A stretch of 64,000 bases of DNA from an uncultured Pelagibacteraceae bacterium (GCA_902635335.1 CACPNO010000003.1:1-64000), one strand, 5' to 3'; counted from the stretch's first letter, positions 23,492 to 33,767 are shown. Notes: a model not told the origin generated them from the letters alone. A program made the numbers and translations.

Positions 23492-25554
23492 TGTCAGAAT
23501 TATTTGTAGAGCTATTTAGTGAGGAAATTCCTGCAAGGCTTCAAATAAACGCAAGGAATGAATTAAAAAAAAATATTAAAAATTTTTTTGTTGAAAATCA
23601 AATTAAATTTAACGAAAATTTCAATGTTTACTCAACACCAAACAGACTAGTTCTACATGTTGATAAAATCCCTAATGAAATCAAATTAAGCTCAGAAGAA
23701 ATTAGAGGCCCAAATGTAAACGCTCCTGAAAAAGCATTAGAGGGATTTATTAGATCAAACAACACAATTTTAGAGAAAATATTTAAAAAAAATACTGAAA
23801 AAGGTGAATTCTATTTTTTTAAAAAAGAGTCTAGAAAAATAAAAGTTTCAGATTTACTAGAAAAAAATTTAAGTCAAATCCTAGCAAAGATAGCTTGGAA
23901 TAAATCAATGAAATGGGCAAATTATGATCTTTATTGGGGAAGACCTCTTAAATCCATTTTAGCAATATTTAATAAAAAACCTCTAAATTTTGTTTTTAAC
24001 CACATAAATAGCTCTAACAAAACTTTTATAGATAAATCTCTAGAAGAAGGTATTAAAATTTTTAACGACTTTAATTCGTATTTAAAATTTTTTAAACAAA
24101 AAGGTATTTTAATTGATCAAGATTTAAGAAAAAAAATAATACAGAATAAGATTAATGAAATTATTAATAAAAAAAATTTAAAAACTGAACAGAATGATAG
24201 GCTTATAGATGAAATAGTAAATATAGTTGAAAAACCGGTCGTAATTCTTTGTGATTTTGACAAAAAATTTTTGAATGTACCCAGTGAAATATTGATTACG
24301 ACTATGCAGACTCATCAAAAATATTTACCAACTTTTGATAAAAAGAATAATCTTACAAATAATTTTTTTGTAGTCTCAGATATAAAAGACACTAAAGGGT
24401 TTGTTAAATCAGGAAATGAAAGAGTGATTGAAGCAAGATTAAGTGATGCTGAGTTTTTTTGGGAGAAAAATAAAACCCAAAATTTAGTTAAACAAGTAGA
24501 TAAATTAAAACATATAAATTATTTTAAAGGTTTAGGATCGTACTTTGACAAAATTCAACGTATGAGAAAGTTATCATCATTAATTTCAGATGATTTTTTA
24601 ATTAGTAAAGATAAAATTGAAATTGCCTCATCAATTTGTAAAGTTGATTTAATGTCTGATCTTGTTGGAGAGTTTCCAGAACTCCAGGGTATTGTTGGTG
24701 GTCATTTTGCAAAGTTTCAAGGGTTTGACAAAGAAGTTTGTCTTGCTGTATCTGAACAATATTTGCCTAACGGGATGGAAAGCAAATTACCAAAAAAATT
24801 GTACAGTGTTGCTTTATCTTTAAGTGATAAATTAGACTCATTAATAGGTTTTTTGGGAATTAATATGAAACCTACTAGTTCAAAAGACCCATATGCTATA
24901 AGAAGAATGGCTATAAGTCTTGTCAGATTAATTGTTGAAAATGAAATAAAAATCAAACTAAAAGATTTAATTGTTTACACCTGTTCACTATATAGAGATC
25001 AAGGCTATGAATTTGATACTAAAAAGATACAAAACGAACTGAGTGATTTCATAATTGAAAGATTAAAATATTATTTAAAAGAAAAAAAAATAAGACAAGA
25101 TATTATTGAAAGCTCAACAATTTTGCTTGGATTGGATGATTTATTAAAGGCTTATAAAAAATCTTTATGCTTAAATAAAAATATTAAAAAAGAAATCGGC
25201 TTTGAAACTATTGCAGCATATAAAAGATCTTCAAATATATTAAATTCTGAAGAAAAAATATCTATCGAATCCCTAGGTTTTGCAGACCCAGGTTTATTTA
25301 AAAATGATTATGAGAAAAAATTATATAAAAAAATAAATGATATAAGAAAATATTTTTTGAGTATTGAAAAAGACGAAAATTATGAGGAAAGTCTAAAAAT
25401 ATTGTCTAGCATTAAAAATGAGGTAAACGATTTTTTTGATAATGTTATTGTTTATGATGAAGATATAATAATTAAAAAAAATAGATTAGAATTATTAAAT
25501 ATGTTGTGTAAAACTTTTGATAACTATTTCAATTTTTCAAAAATAGAAGCCTAG
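23491..25554 (+). CDS. glyS: Glycyl-tRNA synthetase beta subunit
   Basis: LFVELFSEEIPARLQ, HQKYLPTFD, DPYAIRRMAISLVRLI. Confidence 0.97.
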   Translation: MSELFVELFSEEIPARLQINARNELKKNIKNFFVENQIKFNENFNVYSTPNRLVLHVDKIPNEIKLSSEEIRGPNVNAPEKALEGFIRSNNTILEKIFKKNTEKGEFYFFKKESRKIKVSDLLEKNLSQILAKIAWNKSMKWANYDLYWGRPLKSILAIFNKKPLNFVFNHINSSNKTFIDKSLEEGIKIFNDFNSYLKFFKQKGILIDQDLRKKIIQNKINEIINKKNLKTEQNDRLIDEIVNIVEKPVVILCDFDKKFLNVPSEILITTMQTHQKYLPTFDKKNNLTNNFFVVSDIKDTKGFVKSGNERVIEARLSDAEFFWEKNKTQNLVKQVDKLKHINYFKGLGSYFDKIQRMRKLSSLISDDFLISKDKIEIASSICKVDLMSDLVGEFPELQGIVGGHFAKFQGFDKEVCLAVSEQYLPNGMESKLPKKLYSVALSLSDKLDSLIGFLGINMKPTSSKDPYAIRRMAISLVRLIVENEIKIKLKDLIVYTCSLYRDQGYEFDTKKIQNELSDFIIERLKYYLKEKKIRQDIIESSTILLGLDDLLKAYKKSLCLNKNIKKEIGFETIAAYKRSSNILNSEEKISIESLGFADPGLFKNDYEKKLYKKINDIRKYFLSIEKDENYEESLKILSSIKNEVNDFFDNVIVYDEDIIIKKNRLELLNMLCKTFDNYFNFSKIEA

Positions 25555-25555
25555 T

Positions 25556-28216
25556 ATGAAAAAATTTATATTTAATTTTAAATCAAATAAAATTAAAAAA
25601 ATTAAACTGCCAAAAAATATTCTTGGTGGTAAAGGTACAAATCTTTCTGAGATGGGAAGAATGGGACTGCCTGTACCCCCCGGTTTTACAATATCTACAG
25701 AGGTATGTGATTTGTTCTATAAGAATAAAAAAAAATTAGATAAAAAAATACTTAATGAAATAAATAAAGAATTAAAACTTGTTGAAAAAGAATCAGGAAA
25801 AAAATTTGGAGATATAAAAAACCCTCTTCTAGTTTCTGTAAGATCTGGAGCTAGGGTTTCTATGCCTGGTATGATGGATACAATCTTAAATCTAGGCCTA
25901 AATGATAATACGGTAATAGCACTTGCAAAAAAGACTTCAAATTTAAGATTTGCAAATGATAGCTATAGGCGTTTTATTCAGATGTATTCAAATGTTGTAT
26001 TAGGAATCGAAGCTTATCACTTTGAGGATATAATAGAGAATTATAAGTTAACAAAAGGTGTATTGCTAGATACAGAATTAGATGAGTATGACTGGGATGC
26101 TTTAATAAAAGATTTTAAAAACATTGTAAAAAAAAAAACAAAAAAAGATTTTCCCCAGAATGTTAAAGATCAACTTTTTGGAGCCATAAGTGCTGTTTTT
26201 TTATCTTGGGAAAGTCACAGAGCTAAAGTCTATAGAAAATTAAATCAAATACCATCTAATTGGGGTACAGCAGTTAATGTACAATCAATGGTTTTTGGAA
26301 ATATGGGAAATGATTGTGCAACTGGCGTAGTGTTTACGAGAAATCCATCAGATGGATCAAAAAATATTTATGGTGAATATTTAATAAATGCGCAGGGAGA
26401 GGATGTTGTTGCTGGAACTAGAACACCACAACATATTACAAAAAAGGCTAGAGTTGAATCAAAAGAAATTCTTAAGTCAATGGAAGAGGCAATGCCAGAG
26501 ACATATAAGCAACTAAAAAAAATTCTAAATAAGTTAGAAAGACATTACAAAGATATGCAGGATGTTGAGTTTACTGTTGAAAATAAAAAACTTTGGATGC
26601 TTCAAACACGTTCTGGAAAACGAACAGCTAAGTCTGCTGTAAAAATAGCTGTAGATATGGTTAATGAAAAGTTGATTACCAAAAAAGATGCAATTTTGCG
26701 AATAGAACCAGCTTCTTTAGACACTTTACTTCATCCAACTTTAGATGAGAAAGCAAACTTGGAAGTAATTGGGTCAGGCTTACCCGCATCACCTGGTGCT
26801 GCAAGTGGAAAAGTTGTCTTCACATCTGAGGAGGCAGAAAGACTAAATAGTATGATGCAAAGTACAATATTAGTTCGTGTAGAAACTTCACCCGAAGATA
26901 TACATGGTATGCATGCAGCAAAAGGAATACTTACATCAAGAGGAGGCATGACAAGTCATGCTGCAGTAGTTGCTAGAGGGATGGGAAGACCATGTGTTTC
27001 TGGATCTAGTGAAATAGAAATTGATTATGAAAATAAATTATTCAAAACAAATAACAAAACAATAAAAGAGGGAGAAATAATTACAATTGATGGTTCAACA
27101 GGTAGAATAATTATTGGTGAGGTAAAAACAGTTAAACCAGAAATATCAGGAGATTTTTCAAAAATAATGAGATGGTCTGATGATTTTAAAAAATTAAAAA
27201 TTAGAACTAATTCGGATACGCCATTAGATAGTAAAACTGCTAGAGAATTTGGTGCAGAGGGTATTGGTTTGTGTAGAACTGAACATATGTTTTTTGACGA
27301 AGAAAGAATTTTGTCAGTAAGAGAAATGATATTATCAAAAACAATTGAAGATCGATCTAATGCACTCAAAAAGCTATTACCTCATCAAAAAAAGGATTTT
27401 ATTGAAATATTTAAGATAATGAAAGGTTTACCAGTAACAGTAAGGTTGCTTGACCCACCACTACACGAATTTTTGCCAAAAAGTAATAATGAAATTAATG
27501 ATGTTGCAGTTTCATTAAATATTCCCGTTAAAGAACTTGAAGTTAGAATTTCAGAACTTCATGAGCAAAATCCCATGCTAGGTCATAGGGGTTGCAGATT
27601 AGCAATTTCATTTCCTGAAATTTATGAGATGCAATGTACGGCAATTTTTGAAGCTTTAGTAGAATGTAAAAAACAAAAAATTCAATCTACAATGCCAGAA
27701 ATCATGATACCTTTAGTTTCAACAGAAGCAGAAATAAAAATTATGAAAGATTTAGTCATAAGGGTTGCAAAAAAAGTTCAAGATGAGAATAAAATTAAAA
27801 TTGATTTTTTAGTTGGAACAATGATTGAATTGCCAAGAGCAGCAATAAAGGCAAAAGATATCGCTAAACACGCAGAATTTTTTAGTTTTGGAACTAATGA
27901 TTTAACTCAAACTACATTTGGAATTAGCAGAGATGATAGTGGTAAATTTCTAAACGATTATATTGAGAACAAAATTTTTGACATTGATCCTTTTGTATCA
28001 ATTGATGATGGAGTTGGAGACTTAATAAAAATTGCAACTGATAAAGGAAGGAAACAAAACAAAAAAATTAAACTTGGAATTTGCGGTGAGCATGGTGGAG
28101 ATCCTAAAAGTATAGAATTTTGTGCAAAAACTGGATTAGATTATGTGTCTTGTTCTCCTTACAGAGTTCCAGTTGCAAGATTAGCTGCTGCACAAGCTCA
28201 AATAAAAATAAACTAA
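25556..28216 (+). CDS. ppdK: Pyruvate, phosphate dikinase
   Basis: LGGKGTNLSEMGRMGLPVPPGFTIST, swivelling-His motif GGMTSHAAVVARGMGRPCVSG, C-terminal PEP-utilising domain. Confidence 0.98.
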   Translation: MKKFIFNFKSNKIKKIKLPKNILGGKGTNLSEMGRMGLPVPPGFTISTEVCDLFYKNKKKLDKKILNEINKELKLVEKESGKKFGDIKNPLLVSVRSGARVSMPGMMDTILNLGLNDNTVIALAKKTSNLRFANDSYRRFIQMYSNVVLGIEAYHFEDIIENYKLTKGVLLDTELDEYDWDALIKDFKNIVKKKTKKDFPQNVKDQLFGAISAVFLSWESHRAKVYRKLNQIPSNWGTAVNVQSMVFGNMGNDCATGVVFTRNPSDGSKNIYGEYLINAQGEDVVAGTRTPQHITKKARVESKEILKSMEEAMPETYKQLKKILNKLERHYKDMQDVEFTVENKKLWMLQTRSGKRTAKSAVKIAVDMVNEKLITKKDAILRIEPASLDTLLHPTLDEKANLEVIGSGLPASPGAASGKVVFTSEEAERLNSMMQSTILVRVETSPEDIHGMHAAKGILTSRGGMTSHAAVVARGMGRPCVSGSSEIEIDYENKLFKTNNKTIKEGEIITIDGSTGRIIIGEVKTVKPEISGDFSKIMRWSDDFKKLKIRTNSDTPLDSKTAREFGAEGIGLCRTEHMFFDEERILSVREMILSKTIEDRSNALKKLLPHQKKDFIEIFKIMKGLPVTVRLLDPPLHEFLPKSNNEINDVAVSLNIPVKELEVRISELHEQNPMLGHRGCRLAISFPEIYEMQCTAIFEALVECKKQKIQSTMPEIMIPLVSTEAEIKIMKDLVIRVAKKVQDENKIKIDFLVGTMIELPRAAIKAKDIAKHAEFFSFGTNDLTQTTFGISRDDSGKFLNDYIENKIFDIDPFVSIDDGVGDLIKIATDKGRKQNKKIKLGICGEHGGDPKSIEFCAKTGLDYVSCSPYRVPVARLAAAQAQIKIN

Positions 28217-29049
28217 ATCTCTAGTTTTAGATCCAAAGCTTGAATACTATGTGTTAACTCGCCTACTGATATTCTATCAACGTTTGTTGAAGCTAGTTTT
28301 TTTATATTTTTTAATGTTATGCCTCCAGAGGCTTCAGTCTCGTATTTTCCTCTTGCATATTTAATAGCTACTCTTATATTTTTCGGACTCATGTTATCAA
28401 AAAGAATTGTATTAAAATTAAGTCCATTAATTCTTTTAAATTGCTTCAAAGTATCAACTTCAACAGTAATTTTTCTTTTTTTTTTATTTTTAATTGCTTT
28501 TTTTACTATTTCTTCAAATTTCTTTGATGAGGCCAGATGATTATCTTTAATTAAAAACTCGTCACTTAAATTAAATCTGTGGTTAGTCCCACCTCCTAGT
28601 TTTACAGCATATTTTTGAATAACTCTTAGATTGGGAATTGTTTTTCTAGTACAGCAAACTTTAGTTTTCTTGCCAACTTTTTTAACAAATTTATTGGTTT
28701 TAGTTGCAATGCCAGATATATGAGAGAGAAAATTTAGAGCAACTCTCTCTCCAATTAATATATTTTTAATTTTACCTTCAATTACAGCAATTACTGACCC
28801 TTTGTGAACTTTTGATCCTTCCTTTTTTCTTATCTGAAATTTAATATTTTGATCTAATAAATTAAAAGTTTGTTTAGCAAATTCTAATCCACCTATAATA
28901 CCTTCTTCATTGCTTATTAGTTTAACTTTTGAAATTAAATTATTATTTAAAAGATTTGTTGTAATATCTCCTGAAGGATATAGATCCTCGTTAAGAGCTA
29001 ACTTACAGGTTGATCGGATAAAATTTTTACTTAATTGTATTTTTGGCAC
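28213..29049 (-). CDS. nadC: Nicotinate-nucleotide pyrophosphorylase (carboxylating)
   Basis: RVALNFLSHISGIAT, CCTRKTIPNLRVIQKYAVKLGGGTNHRFNLSDEFLIKDNH. Confidence 0.95.
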   Translation of the reverse strand: MPKIQLSKNFIRSTCKLALNEDLYPSGDITTNLLNNNLISKVKLISNEEGIIGGLEFAKQTFNLLDQNIKFQIRKKEGSKVHKGSVIAVIEGKIKNILIGERVALNFLSHISGIATKTNKFVKKVGKKTKVCCTRKTIPNLRVIQKYAVKLGGGTNHRFNLSDEFLIKDNHLASSKKFEEIVKKAIKNKKKRKITVEVDTLKQFKRINGLNFNTILFDNMSPKNIRVAIKYARGKYETEASGGITLKNIKKLASTNVDRISVGELTHSIQALDLKLEI

Positions 29050-29054
29050 AGAAT

Positions 29055-30062
29055 TTATCTGCCTATTTCAGCCATTCTCTCTACTGATTTCCTAGCTTTC
29101 TCAATTGTTTCGTGGTCCATTATTAATTCGTTGGTTTCATTTTCTAAACAATCAAGTATTTTTGGCAGTGTAATTCTTTTCATATGTGGACACAAGTTAC
29201 ATGGTCTTATAAATTCTACATTTGGATTATCAATTTGAACGTTATCACTCATAGAACATTCCGTAACCATCATTACTTTTTCTGGTTGATTATCTTTAAC
29301 ATATTTTATCATTCCACTTGTTGAGCCAGCAAAATCACTTGCCTTTATTACATCAGGAGGACACTCTGGGTGAGCAATAATTTTAATTCCAGGATTATTT
29401 TTTCTTATTTCGTTTATTTCTTCGTCATTAAATTGTTCATGAACTTCGCAAGTTCCTTTCCATGAAATAATTTCTACATCAGTCTTAGAAGCAACATATT
29501 TTGCTAAATAGTCATCTGGTAAAAAAATTACTTTTTTTACACCTAAAGAGTTTACAATTTTAACAGCATTTGCTGATGTACAACAAACATCAGTTTCAGC
29601 TTTAACATCTGCAGAAGTGTTAACGTATGAAACTACAGGAACACCAGGATATCGTTTTCTTAAGTTTCTTACATCTTCACCAGTTATAGATGATGATAAA
29701 GAACAACCAGCTTTCATGTCTGGGAGTAGAACTTTTTTATTTGGACTCATTAGTTTCGCAGTCTCAGCCATAAAATGCACTCCACACATTACAATTATAT
29801 CAGCTTCAGTTTTTGCAGCTTCTATTGCTAATGCTAATGAGTCCGCTGAAAAATCAGAGATTCCGTGATATATTTCAGGAGTTTGATAGTTGTGAGCAAG
29901 AATTACTGCATTTTTCTGTTTTTTAAGTTTATTAATTTTATATATGTATGGTGCGTGAGTAGTCCATTCAATTTCGGGTATAGTTTTAGAGACTTTTTGA
30001 TAAATCGGATCAGTTGCTATTTTAACCTGATTTGTGAATTCCATAATAAAAAAACTTATCAA
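29055..30062 (-). CDS. nadA: Quinolinate synthase A
   Basis: VILAHNYQTPEI, VVSYVNTSADVKAETDVCCTSANA, Fe-S cysteines (CNLCPHMK); start may be the internal MEFTNQ at ~30044. Confidence 0.96.
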   Translation of the reverse strand: MISFFIMEFTNQVKIATDPIYQKVSKTIPEIEWTTHAPYIYKINKLKKQKNAVILAHNYQTPEIYHGISDFSADSLALAIEAAKTEADIIVMCGVHFMAETAKLMSPNKKVLLPDMKAGCSLSSSITGEDVRNLRKRYPGVPVVSYVNTSADVKAETDVCCTSANAVKIVNSLGVKKVIFLPDDYLAKYVASKTDVEIISWKGTCEVHEQFNDEEINEIRKNNPGIKIIAHPECPPDVIKASDFAGSTSGMIKYVKDNQPEKVMMVTECSMSDNVQIDNPNVEFIRPCNLCPHMKRITLPKILDCLENETNELIMDHETIEKARKSVERMAEIGR

Positions 30063-30104
30063 CTTGAAATAGAATTGTCATTCATTTAATCTGACGCATC
30101 ACTT

Positions 30105-30190
30105 GCGGCCATGCTGAAATTGGTAGACAGGCACGGTTGAGGGCCGTGTGGGCCTAGCCCATGAGAGTTCAATTCTCTCTGGCCGCACCA
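30105..30190 (+). tRNA. tRNA-Leu (anticodon GAG), CCA encoded
   Basis: GCGGCCA...TGGCCGCACCA acceptor; anticodon arm CACGG-TTGAGGG-CCGTG; long variable arm; T-loop GTTCAATTC. Confidence 0.96.
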
Positions 30191-30321
30191 ATTATTTTGT
30201 TGTTTTAGGTTGAAAATGCATACTCTTATGGAAAGCACTTTAATCTCACATCTTGGCTTATAATTTATAAATTTTAAGCATTTGAAATTCTCTAATATTT
30301 ATCAATCAATTTCTACAAAAC

Positions 30322-30432
30322 AATTCACCTTTATGCTGAAAATGCTAGAGTCATAATGCTAAGGTTTTTATTAATAATGTTCAATATAAAATTCATTTGC
30401 CATCATAGTTGGAAAATTAATATTATTAATAT
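30322..30432 (-). pseudogene. Decayed partial copy of tmRNA (ssrA) acceptor half
   Basis: 30376-30432 aligns with 33979-34035 without gaps at 45/57 identities (hand count). Weaker colinear match further left: AATTCACC at 30322 vs 33922, and 14/20 over TAAGTTGTAAATGGTGGAGG. Confidence 0.6.
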
Positions 30433-30463
30433 ATTAGCAATTAAAACAAATTAAATTAAATAT

Positions 30464-31723
30464 ATGGATCAAATTAAGGCTGCTCAAAATTATCCTTTAT
30501 GGAAATTATTTCCTTTAGTTGTATTTATTTTTAATCCTAAAATAGATTTAATTTCATTGCCTAATTATTGGCAGGGAATTAGACTAGATGATCTTGTAAT
30601 TTTTTTTTATTCAATTCTTTTTTTTTACTCAAATAAATTTAAAATTTATCCAAATCTTATTAATTCAAAAATATTTGGATTTAATTGGATTATTTTTTTT
30701 CCTTACGTAGTTTTTTCAACAATTATTGGAAAAACGTTTGGAGTTGATCCCAAGTTAATTGTTGTATTAAAATATATGGAGTACATCGCTCTTATAATTA
30801 TTTTAAATCAATTAGATCCACCTAAAAATAAAATTCTTTTATGCTTTAAAATATATATATTATTAAATTTTTTTGTTGTAATGCTTCAATTCTTTGATGT
30901 TATAGGTGGTTTCACATCAAGAGGTACTTACCATTATGTAGATATTAAAAGTATTTGTTTTTTAAATTGTGACCTGGGTTTTTGGAAAAATTATATTCCT
31001 GCTGGAGAATTTTTAAATGGTAGACTCACCGGAATAACTGGTGGGCCATGGGAATTATCAATGAATCTTTCAATAAGTATATTCGCCTTAGCACTATTTG
31101 AAAAAAAATTTATTAAGTTAGTTCCATATTTTTTGATGATTCTCTGGATGATGATCATATGCCAATCAAGGGGAATTTTATATGGATTCATAATTAGTTC
31201 TTTTTTTGTTATTGGTGATCTAAAAAAAAATATTACGATGTTTACTATTTTTTTTCTTTTTATTTTTTTAATTTATTTTTTAAATATTTTAAATTTTAAA
31301 GAATTTATGCACAATAAATTTTTAATAAACTACCTTGCATTATTTAAAATTATTTTAAGTGCTTTTACTGGAAACCTTACAGACTTTAGTACTTTTAAGG
31401 GCACAGGTTTGGAGTCGATGTGGTGGAGAGCTCACGCTTGGGATTTAGCCTTAACTGATCTAAAAAAATCACCATTCTTAATATTTTTTGGATCTGGTGT
31501 ATCATTTATATATACTGAGAGTTTTTTAATTAGATTAATTACATCTTTTGGTATTTTTGGTAGCTTGATAATTTTATATCTTGCAAAAGGTTTGCCATTT
31601 TTTTTTATTGTTTTTATATTAATCACAGGAATTACAATTGATATGTTTGTAAGTTTTAAAATTTTCCTTTTTTCAAGTTTGTTATTAATAATAATTAAGA
31701 ATAGTAAAATAAAATTAACATAA
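30464..31723 (+). CDS. Polytopic membrane protein, O-antigen polymerase/ligase-like (Wzy/WaaL type)
   Basis: About 10 hydrophobic segments, large periplasmic loop (DLGFWKNYIPAGEFLNGRLTGITGGPWELSMNLSISI), ICQSRGILYGF motif typical of Wzy/ligase proteins. Confidence 0.55.
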   Translation: MDQIKAAQNYPLWKLFPLVVFIFNPKIDLISLPNYWQGIRLDDLVIFFYSILFFYSNKFKIYPNLINSKIFGFNWIIFFPYVVFSTIIGKTFGVDPKLIVVLKYMEYIALIIILNQLDPPKNKILLCFKIYILLNFFVVMLQFFDVIGGFTSRGTYHYVDIKSICFLNCDLGFWKNYIPAGEFLNGRLTGITGGPWELSMNLSISIFALALFEKKFIKLVPYFLMILWMMIICQSRGILYGFIISSFFVIGDLKKNITMFTIFFLFIFLIYFLNILNFKEFMHNKFLINYLALFKIILSAFTGNLTDFSTFKGTGLESMWWRAHAWDLALTDLKKSPFLIFFGSGVSFIYTESFLIRLITSFGIFGSLIILYLAKGLPFFFIVFILITGITIDMFVSFKIFLFSSLLLIIIKNSKIKLT

Positions 31724-31854
31724 TATTTTTAAGTAATCTTTACTTTTATAGCCAAATTTGAAATTACATGAAAAAGTCTAGTTTTTAAAAGGTTCTTAAA
31801 GAGTTTCATTAATTGTCATAAGCCCAGTTTTAATATACTGATATTAATTTTTAC

Positions 31855-32826
31855 ATGTACTTTAATAAAAATAATAGTTTTTTTCATGGGATTATGTTTC
31901 ATCACTTTCATGATGATATGATCCACTCTAGGGCCCAAGGTTCAATTAATAAAGATGATTTAAATAATATTATAAAATTTATAGGAAAAGATAATATTTT
32001 AGATGCCGACATTTTTTTAGATAAAATTAAAACAAAGAAAATTAAAAATAATAACTTATGTTTAACTTTTGATGATGGTATAAAATCTCAAATTGATATT
32101 GCATTACCTGTTTTAGAAGATCATAAGATTAAAAGTTTTTTTTTTATATCTACATCGGTATTTGATGGTAGTCCCGATTATCTGGAAATCTTTCGATATT
32201 TTAGAGTGAATTTTTTTAAAAATGTTGATGAATTTTACAATACTTTTTATCAAGAAATCGATAAAAATTTACTATTTTTTTTTAAAGATAAAAATGAATT
32301 AATTAAATCTAAAAAAAAAAAATTTCCATTTTACTCAATAGAAGATATTAAATTTAGATTAGTTAGGGACATTCTTTTAAACAAAAAAGAATATCAGGAA
32401 TTAATGTTTTCGATGTTTGAAAAAAAAAATTTTGATTATGAAAAAATATCTAAAAAACATCACTTTAATAAAAATGATTTGATTAAACTTGATAATTTAG
32501 GACATTTAATTGGTCTCCACTCACACAGTCACCCAACATTATTAGAAGATTATAATTATAAAGAGCAAAAAAAGGAATATACAAAATGCCAAAGTATAAT
32601 TTCTAAAATTTTAGATAAACCTAAAAACCAAATTAATAGTATGTCTCATCCTTGTGGAAGTTATAATGAGGATACACTAAAGATACTCAAGGGGCTAGGT
32701 ATAGATTTAGGTTTTAAATGCGTAATGACTGTTGAAAAAGAAAAAGGTATGAAAAAAATTAACAATTCATTTTTAGAAATAGCAAGGACAGATCATACTG
32801 AAATTTTAAAAAAAATGAAAGGATGA
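31855..32826 (+). CDS. Polysaccharide deacetylase (NodB homology) family protein
   Basis: LCLTFDDGIKSQIDIALPVLEDHKIKSFFF and HSHSHPTLL NodB motifs. Confidence 0.85.
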   Translation: MYFNKNNSFFHGIMFHHFHDDMIHSRAQGSINKDDLNNIIKFIGKDNILDADIFLDKIKTKKIKNNNLCLTFDDGIKSQIDIALPVLEDHKIKSFFFISTSVFDGSPDYLEIFRYFRVNFFKNVDEFYNTFYQEIDKNLLFFFKDKNELIKSKKKKFPFYSIEDIKFRLVRDILLNKKEYQELMFSMFEKKNFDYEKISKKHHFNKNDLIKLDNLGHLIGLHSHSHPTLLEDYNYKEQKKEYTKCQSIISKILDKPKNQINSMSHPCGSYNEDTLKILKGLGIDLGFKCVMTVEKEKGMKKINNSFLEIARTDHTEILKKMKG

Positions 32827-33617
32827 AAATAACATTAATAACTACAAATAAAAAAAGACATAACTATCTAATAAATTTATTATCTTCAATATCAGAAAAA
32901 CTCTTCGTAATTCAAGAATGTATGGTCAAAAATCCAGAAAGGATAAGTGGTAATTATAAAACATCAAAAATAATAAAAAAATATTTTGAAAAAGTTAATG
33001 AAGCAGAAACAGTATTATTTAAAAATTCTTATGTAAATAAATTAAATAAAAAAATTAAAATTCTATCTATAAATTATGGAGAGTTAGTTTCATTTTCTAC
33101 AAAATCATTATCAGAATATTTAAAAAGTGATGTCTACATAGTTTTTGGTAGTAGCTATATAAAAGGTGAATTGTTAGATTTTTTAATACAACAAAAAGCA
33201 ATCAATATTCATATGGGGGTATCACCTTATTATAGAGGAGCAGATTGTAACTTTTGGGCTTTGTATGATAATAATCCTCACTTAGTTGGAGCAACAATTC
33301 ATTTGATTTCCAAGGGACTAGATAATGGACCTATACTTTACCATGCCATGTCGAATATTAAAAATAATCCATTTGAATACACCATGACTTCAGTACAATC
33401 AGCTTTTTACTCTGTTGCCGAAAAAATTAATGATAAATCAATTTTTGAAATAAATCCTACTTTTCAAGATAAAAGAAAAGAAATTAGATTTTCTAGAAAA
33501 AATGAATTTAATGAGCAAATTGTAAAGAATTATTTTAATAAAGAAATAAATTTAAACAGTAAGAAATTTGATAAATTACTTTTGAAAAACCCATTTTTTT
33601 TTACAAATAAAAATTAA
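32823..33617 (+). CDS. Formyltransferase family protein (Fmt/ArnA-like, probable sugar N-formyltransferase)
   Basis: INIHMGVSPYYRGADCNFWALYD...GATIHLISKGLDNGPIL carries the Asn/His/Asp catalytic pattern; starts in a 4-nt overlap with the deacetylase. Confidence 0.78.
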   Translation: MKITLITTNKKRHNYLINLLSSISEKLFVIQECMVKNPERISGNYKTSKIIKKYFEKVNEAETVLFKNSYVNKLNKKIKILSINYGELVSFSTKSLSEYLKSDVYIVFGSSYIKGELLDFLIQQKAINIHMGVSPYYRGADCNFWALYDNNPHLVGATIHLISKGLDNGPILYHAMSNIKNNPFEYTMTSVQSAFYSVAEKINDKSIFEINPTFQDKRKEIRFSRKNEFNEQIVKNYFNKEINLNSKKFDKLLLKNPFFFTNKN

Positions 33618-33767
33618 TAATATTTCAAATAGACACCTAATATTTTTCAAATCTTATAATATTTCTAATAAAGAAAATTTTAATATTAAAAAATAATTCA
33701 TATTATGTTTTTAAATAAACTATTCTAAAATAATCATTTTAAATAAGTAGAAATTTAAAGATGAAAA

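Noticed and set aside
30105-30190. tRNA-Leu as the integration target of the glycan cassette
   Set aside because: The tRNA is intact and no duplicate of its 3' end was seen; the repeat evidence points to ssrA instead.
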